Assembly (NCBI GenBank): GCA_043760535.1 | Contig: JAYUOV010000163.1 | Location: 1 to 37,770, forward strand | DNA from: JAZKFT01 sp043760535 | GTDB taxonomy: Bacteria > Bacteroidota > Bacteroidia > Chitinophagales > Chitinophagaceae | Reading direction: 5' to 3' | Length of the DNA stretch: 37,770 nt | Shown: in pieces, positions 24,386 to 30,278 of the stretch | Layout: each line of letters begins with the position of its first letter | Numbering within the stretch: the first letter of the stretch is position 1 | Notes under the pieces: generated by a model | What the model saw: the letters and a program-made list of their open reading frames with translations, nothing else | Databases searched by the model: none | Told to the model about the DNA's origin: nothing | Program-made: the position numbers and the translations under genes

Positions 24386-25975
24386 ATGAAATTTCAAAGT
24401 ATAAAACATTTTACGCTAGCCCTAGCTACTGTAACTGTAATCACAACAACTAGCTCATGTAATAAAGATTCTTTGAATCAAATAAATCCAAATCAACCAG
24501 GTGAATCATCCCTGCAGAGCGAGGAAGGAATTATAAGGTTTGGTTTGGGCATTTATAATAAGCCAGGTTTAAATTTTTGGTGGTACACCTTAGCTAACCA
24601 TGATATTATGGGCGATAGCTATTACATACCTTGGGGAAATTTTGCATGGCGTTGGGTTAACCAAACAACTAGTATAACACGCTCTAATGGTACTGTACTT
24701 ACTCCGCCGCAGGGTGGGGAGCAAAAATTAGAATTAAAGGCTAGAAATAATAGAAGTTTCGGCGACGATAACGCTTTTAGGCACGAATGGCAAAGCATGT
24801 ATTTTATCAATAACCAAGCTAATGTTCTTTTAGCAAATGTTGATGGAATTACTTTTACTGGTAATGCCGATGTAAAAAAGAAATCGCTCAAAGCATGGGC
24901 TTATTGGTGGAAGGCTTATGCTTACAGCCGTATTGGAAGTATGTATGTAGCAGGTTTAATAAATAGCGAACCTAATGTTGCTACAAGTACATTTGTAAGT
25001 ACTAATAGATTGCTTCAAGAAGCAATGACAAATTTCGATTTAGCACTTGCCCAATTAAATGGCATAGCAGATAATAATGTAGATTATTTAAGTATCATTA
25101 CTAGATTGGTTCCTGACTTTGCGAAATCCGGAAGGGGTGGTAACATAACTCCGAGTGAGTTTGCAAGACAAATTAATACGTATAAGGCAAGAAATTTATT
25201 GATCTCAAAAAATCCTACGCAGCTTACAAGTGCAGAATTGACTAACATTATTACACTATGTGGTAACGGACTTAGAGCTAGTGATAAGATGTTGACAATA
25301 AGGTCGGCTAATGAAAACGATTTTGTTAGTATCACTGGTTGGGCCCCATGGCGTCTTTTAAATGGTTGGTTTTTTGTAAGTGAGAGATTGGTTCAAGACT
25401 TCAAGCCTGGAGACTTACGTTTTACCAGAAATATAACTACATTACCCTCACCAATCGTTAGCCAATCTGGACGTGGATTTCAGTATGGTACTCGGTATTC
25501 TGTAACAGACATTGGTTCGGGTGGAAATTGGGCAAGTAGCACTGTAGGTCTTGCTGAAGCACCAATAGGTACCACTTATGAGGAAAATGAATTGATGCTT
25601 GCTGAGGCTAAAATTTATTCAAATGACATTGCAGGTGGCGTAGTGCATATAAATAATGTGAGAACTTTTTTAAATTCGGGCCTTGCAGCACTTGCTGGCA
25701 ATATCACAAGGGTTCAAGCTTTAGATGAACTTCGTCGTGAGCGTAGAATAGGACTTTTTCTTAAAAATGTTGCTTTCTATGATGCCCGCCGGTGGGATAT
25801 TATTAATCCCGTTGCGCAGGGAGGCGGTCGCCAAAAAGCTGTAGTAGTATTCGCAGGTGGCGTAATAGATAGTTGCACAATTAACTATAACTACATGCGT
25901 TATTGGGATGTTCCTTTAAACGAACTGGATTTTAATACTCCTGGAACAGGATCGGTACCAGTAGCTGTTAATTAA
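24386..25975 (+). CDS. SusD/RagB-family nutrient-binding outer membrane lipoprotein (SusD3)
   Basis: 529 residues with signal MKFQSIKHFTLALATVTVITTTSSC (lipidated Cys25). SusD-type features are KSLKAWAYWWKAYAYSRIGSMYVAGLI in the helical region and the C-terminal YEENELMLAEAKIYSNDIAGGVVHINNVRTFLN ... ALDELRRERRIGLFLKNVAFYDARRWDI. It is longer than SusD1 and SusD2 and ends in VPVAVN rather than the NFGY/NKGY type ending, consistent with pairing to the divergent SusC3. A terminator lies 22 bases after the stop. Confidence 0.92.
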   Translation: MKFQSIKHFTLALATVTVITTTSSCNKDSLNQINPNQPGESSLQSEEGIIRFGLGIYNKPGLNFWWYTLANHDIMGDSYYIPWGNFAWRWVNQTTSITRSNGTVLTPPQGGEQKLELKARNNRSFGDDNAFRHEWQSMYFINNQANVLLANVDGITFTGNADVKKKSLKAWAYWWKAYAYSRIGSMYVAGLINSEPNVATSTFVSTNRLLQEAMTNFDLALAQLNGIADNNVDYLSIITRLVPDFAKSGRGGNITPSEFARQINTYKARNLLISKNPTQLTSAELTNIITLCGNGLRASDKMLTIRSANENDFVSITGWAPWRLLNGWFFVSERLVQDFKPGDLRFTRNITTLPSPIVSQSGRGFQYGTRYSVTDIGSGGNWASSTVGLAEAPIGTTYEENELMLAEAKIYSNDIAGGVVHINNVRTFLNSGLAALAGNITRVQALDELRRERRIGLFLKNVAFYDARRWDIINPVAQGGGRQKAVVVFAGGVIDSCTINYNYMRYWDVPLNELDFNTPGTGSVPVAVN

Positions 25976-25990
25976 ATTTATTTATTATTT

Positions 25991-26027
25991 AAAAAAAGGG
26001 TTTCTATTTATTAGAAACCCTTTTTTG
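25991..26027 (+). terminator. Rho-independent terminator after SusD3
   Basis: Perfect stem GGGTTTCTA / TAGAAACCC with a five-base loop, preceded by an A run and followed by TTTTTT. Confidence 0.88.
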
Positions 26028-26109
26028 TTTAATATCTGATTTCCTCAACCTTTAAGCCGAAACCGCCTTTTTTTGGCAGACTAAAAAGCACTTATATTAG
26101 CATACAGTT

Positions 26110-26185
26110 GAACGGAATGCCGAAATAAATGGGATTTACAACGTTCGCTAATGTCGCTCTAATCAGGAGTGGCTTTCCCCTGGTT
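26110..26185 (+). repeat. Dispersed intergenic repeat, copy 2
   Basis: GAACGGA, then GGGATTTACAACGTTCG, then CTAATGTCGC, AATCAGG and GTGGCT. The same order occurs at 32186-32262 (AAACGGA, GGGATTTACAACGTTCG, CCAATGTTGC, CTGATAG, CTGGCT), and a shorter inverted relative lies upstream of rnpA. Confidence 0.6.
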
Positions 26186-26342
26186 CCACCAGAAACAAGC
26201 CAATGATAGTTGGGGTATGTGAGGCATACAAAAAATAAATAACTACGCAAATAAAACTGTTGAACGGCAATAAGTTCTGAAGGTAAAAAGCAGTTAGCCC
26301 TTTACAAATGACTTAGTATTACCCCAACAGAATAATACCCAC
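26186..26342. other. Intergenic spacer without a recognised feature
   Basis: Between the dispersed repeat and the terminator of the acyl-CoA dehydrogenase gene. No open frame of note and no clear hairpin. AT-rich, with no similarity to the neighbouring repeats that I can see. Confidence 0.4.
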
Positions 26343-26376
26343 AAAAAAAAGCCAAACCAAAGCCTGACTTTTTTTA
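26343..26376 (-). terminator. Terminator of the acyl-CoA dehydrogenase gene
   Basis: On the minus strand AAGTCAGGC pairs with the following GTTTGGCTT through several G-U pairs, then T8. On the plus strand the same pairing fails, so it serves the minus-strand gene. A better-conserved duplicate is at 20383-20417. Confidence 0.5.
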
Positions 26377-26800
26377 TTATTCTACCCTCTCAAATCTTTG
26401 GTTATTTAAAAGCAGTACTTGTTTTCAGCAATCAGCTTTGTAGCAATTCTGCGGCGGGCATCTTTAGCGTTAAAGGGCTCTGCTTTGGTAAAGCGTTTCA
26501 GGCCCAGTAGCATCATGCGTTGTTCATCGCCATCGGCAAATGCGTTTATGGCTTCTTTGCCGGCTTTGTTTACTTTGTCCAAAGCATCGTTTAGATACAC
26601 CCGCATCATATCGGTTTGTTCTGCGTACGCCGCTTCACCTACTTTATCTACCTGCTTCATTACCCTTAGCAGGCAGCTTTCGGCTACGTAGGTTTCTATG
26701 GCCATATCGGCAATGTTCATCAGCACTTCCTGTTCGCCTTCTATCTTCATCATCAGCTTTTGCACGGCTGCTCCGGCCACCATTAGTATGGCTTTTTTCA
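26346..26800. repeat. Direct repeat, right copy (left copy 20390-20841)
   Basis: The intact-gene copy of the ~450-base direct repeat flanking SusC3/SusD3. It ends at GGCTTTTTTCA (26790-26800), the microhomology shared with SusC1. Confidence 0.9.
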
Positions 26801-28199
26801 TGTTTACAATGTACTTGCGTTCTTTTGCAAATAGGCCATCATCATCATTGCCAAAATCAGGAATGCTCATTAATTCCTTCTGCACATTCATGGCGGCACC
26901 CATCAGGTCAAGCCGTCCTTTCATGGCACGTTTCAGCACCATATCCACTGTAAGCAAGCGGTTTATTTCGTTGGTGCCCTCGTAAATACGGTTAATGCGG
27001 CTATCCCTGTAAGCCTTGCTGATAATGTATTCGTCGCTAAAACCATTGCCGCCGTGTACCTGCACGCCTTCATCCACCACATAATCCAGTACTTCGCTGC
27101 CGTGTACTTTAAGTATGGCACATTCTATGGCATATTCTTCGGCTGCGCCAAGCAAAGCTTCGGCAAATGGTTTGCCGGCGGCTTGTAGTGCATGTTCCAT
27201 ATCGCCGATGGCTTGTGAGCAGCGGTAAACGGCTGTTTCATCGGCCCAGATACGGGTGGCTATTTCGGCTAGTTTGTATTTAATAGCACCAAAATTGGCA
27301 ATAGGTTGTTTAAACTGTTCCCGGGTATTTGCATATTGAATGGTAGTGGTAGCAGCTCTTTTGCAACCACCAAATGCAGCAGCAGCAAGCTTAATACGGC
27401 CAATATTTAAAATATTGAAAGCGATAATATGGCCTTTGCCAATTTCGCCCAGCACATTTTCTACAGGTACTTTTGCATCCTGAAAATAGAGCTGAACGGT
27501 AGATGAGCCCTTAATGCCCATTTTATGTTCTTCCGGCCCAAGGGTAAAGCCTTCTGTATTGCGATCAATAATAAAACCAGTGAATTTGTCGCCATCAATT
27601 TTTGCAAAAACGGTATAAACATCGGCAAAGCCGCCATTGGTAATCCAGCATTTTTGGCCATTGAGTATGTAATGTTTGCCATCTTCCGAAAGTGTAGCAG
27701 TGGTTTTTGCACCCAGGGCATCGCTGCCGCTGTTGGGTTCTGTAAGGCCATAACTAGCCTTCCATTCGCCGCTGCCTAGTTTGGGTATGTATTTTTCTTT
27801 TTGTGCTTTGGTGCCAAAATACAGAATGGGTAATGTGCCGATACCAGTATGTGCGGCCACAGCCACGCTAAACGAAAAACCACCACCAAGGCCTTCGGCT
27901 GTAATCATGGTGGTTACAAAATCTTTACCCAATCCACCATATTCTTCGGGTATAGAAACACTCAATAGACCCTGTTCCCCAGCTTTTTCCATTAGCGAAG
28001 GCATTAGGCCATCTTCCTGTTTATCAATGCGTTCAATAACGGGCAGCACTTCTGCGTCCAGAAATTGCTGGCACATGTCCATCACCATTTTCTGTTCTTC
28101 CGAAAAATCTTCGGGAATAAATGTATCAACAGGGTTGGTTTCTTTTACCAGCCATTCGCCGCCTTTCAGGGCTGTTGTGGTTTGTGTTGCGGTACTCAT
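26406..28199 (-). CDS. Acyl-CoA dehydrogenase, long (VLCAD-like) form
   Basis: FAD enzyme that introduces the alpha-beta double bond in acyl-CoA, the first step of beta-oxidation, passing electrons to ETF. 597 residues. The N-terminal helical domain (~35-150) contains FLDAEVLPVIERID and IPEEYGGLGKDFVT. The middle beta domain has ASYGLTEPNSGSDALG and CWITNGGFADVYTVFAK. The C-terminal domain has NTREQFKQPIANFGAIKYKLAEIATR, VQVHGGNGFSDEYIISKAYRDSRINRIYEGTNEINR. The catalytic base is Glu407 in IYEGTNE, as in the usual acyl-CoA dehydrogenases. A further ~165-residue helical extension resembles that of VLCAD/ACAD9 forms. This extension is the part duplicated at 20447. TGATTTA heptamers abut the ATG on its upstream side. 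A MarR gene lies upstream on the same strand. Preferred chain length cannot be told. Confidence 0.96.
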   Translation of the reverse strand: MSTATQTTTALKGGEWLVKETNPVDTFIPEDFSEEQKMVMDMCQQFLDAEVLPVIERIDKQEDGLMPSLMEKAGEQGLLSVSIPEEYGGLGKDFVTTMITAEGLGGGFSFSVAVAAHTGIGTLPILYFGTKAQKEKYIPKLGSGEWKASYGLTEPNSGSDALGAKTTATLSEDGKHYILNGQKCWITNGGFADVYTVFAKIDGDKFTGFIIDRNTEGFTLGPEEHKMGIKGSSTVQLYFQDAKVPVENVLGEIGKGHIIAFNILNIGRIKLAAAAFGGCKRAATTTIQYANTREQFKQPIANFGAIKYKLAEIATRIWADETAVYRCSQAIGDMEHALQAAGKPFAEALLGAAEEYAIECAILKVHGSEVLDYVVDEGVQVHGGNGFSDEYIISKAYRDSRINRIYEGTNEINRLLTVDMVLKRAMKGRLDLMGAAMNVQKELMSIPDFGNDDDGLFAKERKYIVNMKKAILMVAGAAVQKLMMKIEGEQEVLMNIADMAIETYVAESCLLRVMKQVDKVGEAAYAEQTDMMRVYLNDALDKVNKAGKEAINAFADGDEQRMMLLGLKRFTKAEPFNAKDARRRIATKLIAENKYCF

Positions 28200-28227
28200 T
28201 GATTTATGATTTATGATTTTTGATTTT
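28200..28227. repeat. TGATTTA/TGATTTT heptanucleotide repeat at the acyl-CoA dehydrogenase start
   Basis: Four contiguous 7-base units (TGATTTA, TGATTTA, TGATTTT, TGATTTT), directly against the ATG at 28199 on its 5' side. They therefore form the translation initiation region of this minus-strand gene. Confidence 0.75.
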
Positions 28228-28341
28228 TCCTGTGTGGTTATTGGGGTTTGTGCTGCCCCCGTCCCTTAAAGGGGTGCTTGTGTGTGTCTTTCAAATTTGA
28301 ATTCGCTGATTACTTGTAACTGGTATTTTATGATTCAATAC

Positions 28342-28470
28342 TGGCGCAGGCCTCCTGGCCTGTGCCGGTTTGTTACTTGTCTTAAAAATTCAACCATGTG
28401 GCTATTTATAACCGAGTAACGCCATGGCACAGGAAGCCAACACACAAAGCCACGCCTCATTCCTGCGCCA
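28342..28470. repeat. ~130-bp nested palindromic (MITE- or REP-like) element
   Basis: The ends are TGGCGCAGG (28342-28350) and CCTGCGCCA (28462-28470), perfect inverted repeats. Inside, CCTGTGCC (28359-28366) pairs perfectly with GGCACAGG (28426-28433), and GTTAC (28372-28376) pairs with GTAAC (28416-28420). Locally, 28341-28368 also folds into a 12-bp hairpin with a TCCT loop. It ends 8 bases after the stop of the MarR gene. There is no ORF inside and no obvious target-site duplication. Confidence 0.7.
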
Positions 28471-28478
28471 ACAACTAC

Positions 28479-28919
28479 CTACTTCAAATTATCGTACACC
28501 TGTTGCAGTACCTTTTTTACTACTTCTATTTCCTCTTTGGTTACACCTTCCAGCCCATCGTTAAGAGTATCGTTGGCAATGGTTGTAGATTGATCCTTCA
28601 TCATCCGGGCCGTATCACTCAATTGTATCTTATTAATGCGGCGATCGGTTTTACAACTTACCCTTTTTACCAAACCCTGCTTTTCCATGTTGTGTAAAAG
28701 TCTGGTAATGCTTGGTTTATCCCTAAAAGTACGGTTGCAGAGTTCCTGCTGGCTAAGGCCATCCTCCTTCCATAAATGAACCAATACACTCCATTGTTCT
28801 ACCGTAAGTTCCACACCTGCTTGTCTGAAATTCTTTTGAAGTCTTCTCGCAATAGCTGTATTAGCCATTCCGGTTATTACACTATATAATTCCCCCCTCT
28901 TAAATTGATTATTGGCCAT
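28479..28919 (-). CDS. MarR-family transcriptional regulator
   Basis: 146 residues, with the winged-helix DNA-binding domain in the centre: LTVEQWSVLVHLWKEDGLSQQELCNRTFRDKPSITRLLHNMEKQGLVKRVSCKTDRRINKIQLSDTARMM. Flanking helices (N-terminal AIARRLQKNFRQAGVE and C-terminal EEIEVVKKVLQQVYDNL) should form the dimer. MarR proteins usually repress their own gene and neighbours until a small ligand binds. A perfect inverted repeat upstream (28956-28983) is a likely operator. The acyl-CoA dehydrogenase gene lies 280 bases downstream on the same strand, so control of fatty-acid or aromatic acyl-CoA use is plausible but not shown. Confidence 0.93.
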   Translation of the reverse strand: MANNQFKRGELYSVITGMANTAIARRLQKNFRQAGVELTVEQWSVLVHLWKEDGLSQQELCNRTFRDKPSITRLLHNMEKQGLVKRVSCKTDRRINKIQLSDTARMMKDQSTTIANDTLNDGLEGVTKEEIEVVKKVLQQVYDNLK

Positions 28920-28927
28920 TGGTTAGC

Positions 28928-28983
28928 TATGCAACTATTTTGACATAAAAGTAGGAATATTAGTTGCATAAACAACTAATATT
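28928..28983 (-). promoter_or_regulatory. Operator and promoter region of the MarR gene
   Basis: Perfect inverted repeat AATATTAGTTG / CAACTAATATT with a six-base spacer (28956-28983). A second pair, TATGCAACTA (28928-28937) and TAGTTGCATA (28961-28970), shares the same TAGTTGCAT core. On the minus strand a TTG in the repeat and TACTTTTA (a TAnnTTTG-like -7 box) are 19 bases apart, so the palindrome covers the -33 region of the putative promoter. A bound MarR dimer would block it. Confidence 0.6.
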
Positions 28984-29044
28984 TTTTTGCCTGAGTAAAA
29001 TTTAGGAATTTGTAGGGGCAAAGCGTCTTTAGGACAATGCCGAT

Positions 29045-29155
29045 ATGAAGAAAATTAGATACCTGCTTTTGCCTGTTGGTTTTTTAATGATGGTACTATC
29101 TGGCAATGCTATAAAAAACGAAAAGAGGCAGATTGAAGAGAAGCAAGTGCCATGA
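29045..29155 (+). CDS. 36-residue hydrophobic ORF, unknown
   Basis: ATG at 29045 to TGA at 29155: MKKIRYLLLPVGFLMMVLSG followed by a charged tail. It looks like a signal peptide or single membrane segment with almost no mature protein. It could be the 5' stub of a lost exported protein or a genuine micro-peptide. It is convergent with the gene at 29161-30056; the stop codons are 5 bases apart, around a small palindrome ATGATTCAATCAT. Confidence 0.3.
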   Translation: MKKIRYLLLPVGFLMMVLSGNAIKNEKRQIEEKQVP

Positions 29156-29160
29156 TTCAA

Positions 29161-30056
29161 TCATTTTAAAATATCCACTTCTATAGAAATGATGGTGTTG
29201 TTGGGGTTTGATTGGACGGTTTTACTAAAGCCTTTAAAAGTGGGACCCCAAGTAGGAAAGTTCAAAAAATATGTTGATCGAACAAAAGTCAGCTCCTCTG
29301 GCAAATCTCCTGTAAGAATAATTGCGGTGCAACCAGCCCTTCGCTTTAAAACAGGTAGCCATTCAACACCAACGTAAACGGCCAACCTTTTCAAGTAAAT
29401 TTTATATGGCATCAAATCAATAGAAAACCGTTGTTGTTTTCTATTAAAATCTTCTTTTGTAAATAGAATTTTATCCTGCAATATTTCAACATCTGGCTTA
29501 CCATCTGCACCTAAAGTATAAATGTGCAAGACCATTGGAATGCCTGGGTAAAACCTTGATGCACCTATGTAAACACGTTTTACAAAGTAAGTGCTGTTCG
29601 TATCTGGCAATATTATTTTTTGGGCAAACTCGTCGCTACTATTACCGCCGCTACCCCATATTGTAGTTCTATTCGCTTTACTAATACCCAATATTGCTGC
29701 CCCAATTATTTTCTTATTGGTTACAATGATTGGGTTTAACACCCCAATATTGGGTTGTAGATAAATGGTATTTTTAAGATGCTATTTTGGTGGATGACCA
29801 CGCTAGAATAGCCAACACTGGATACTCTTAAACTATCTGAAAAGTCGGCTGTTATAAAAAAATTGCCAGCACTATCTGTGTATGTGCCAGTTTGTTTTCC
29901 AATAGATTTTAAAGTGGTGTATGGAATGGGCAGCTTGCTTTGAGCATCAATAACAGTAACAAATTTTGCAGGCTGGGCAAAGGAAAATAAACCTGCAATT
30001 AACAAAAGCAAAACTAAAAATTTCTTTTTTGCCAGTATTATAAAAGTGGGTTGCAT
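29161..30056 (-). pseudogene. Carboxypeptidase-like regulatory-domain protein, split by a frameshift
   Basis: The N-terminal frame (from 30056) has a signal peptide (KKKFLVLLLLIAGLFSFA) and a carboxypeptidase-D-regulatory-like fold (VTVIDAQSKLPIPYTTLKSI ... DSLRVSSVGYSSVVIHQNSILK), then drifts to a stop at 29736. One frame over, the sequence continues seamlessly from the same point: NTIYLQPNIGVLNPIIVTNKKIIGAAILG, then a ~170-residue beta-rich domain ending SIEVDIL. The switch falls at an A5 run at about 29773-29777. This is the usual order in Bacteroidota proteins of this type (regulatory-like domain, VVTNKK hinge, beta domain). The single shift could be a true mutation, a sequencing error in a homopolymer, or slippage. 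I treat it as one broken gene; the exact function is unknown. Confidence 0.75.
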
Positions 30057-30082
30057 ATATAATTTTTGAAATGCTGCACCAG

Positions 30083-30180
30083 GGATAGTAGCGAAAAGCC
30101 CACAGGTGGCGGAAGCTTTTTTGAACAGCGAAGCTTACCTGCAACTATGCCACCGAGGACTTGTAGCGTATAGCCCGCCC
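30083..30180. repeat. Structured ~95-bp intergenic repeat element
   Basis: It is bounded by an imperfect direct repeat, GTAGCGAAAAGCCC (30088-30101) and GTAGCGTATAGCCC (30163-30176), 12 of 14 identical. Between them CAGGT ... AAGCTT pairs with AAGCTTACCTG (30103-30141), or alternatively GGTGGC (30105-30110) pairs with GCCACC (30149-30154). There is no ORF. I believe elements with these end motifs are frequent between Chitinophagaceae genes, but I cannot check this here. Confidence 0.5.
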
Positions 30181-30233
30181 GGGTGCCCAAATTTTTGCTT
30201 CAAAAAATAGTAAATATTTACTTGTTGACTAAA

Positions 30234-30247
30234 TATGACTAATGACT
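30234..30247 (-). repeat. AGTCATT-type heptamer repeat, two units
   Basis: TATGACT AATGACT, the reverse complement of the AGTCATT units at 3699-3727. It lies 32 bases beyond the dnaX stop. Confidence 0.45.
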
Positions 30248-30278
30248 GGCAATACATTACCCCATTTCGAAGAACCAC

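Noticed and set aside
26540..26953. 137-codon plus-strand open frame
   Set aside because: Antisense to the acyl-CoA dehydrogenase C-terminal region; no recognisable domain.
30057..30278. SRP RNA next to dnaX, as in Bacillus
   Set aside because: The conserved SRP core (GGUCAGG ... GGAAGGAAGCA type loop) is absent; the region is better explained as a structured repeat.
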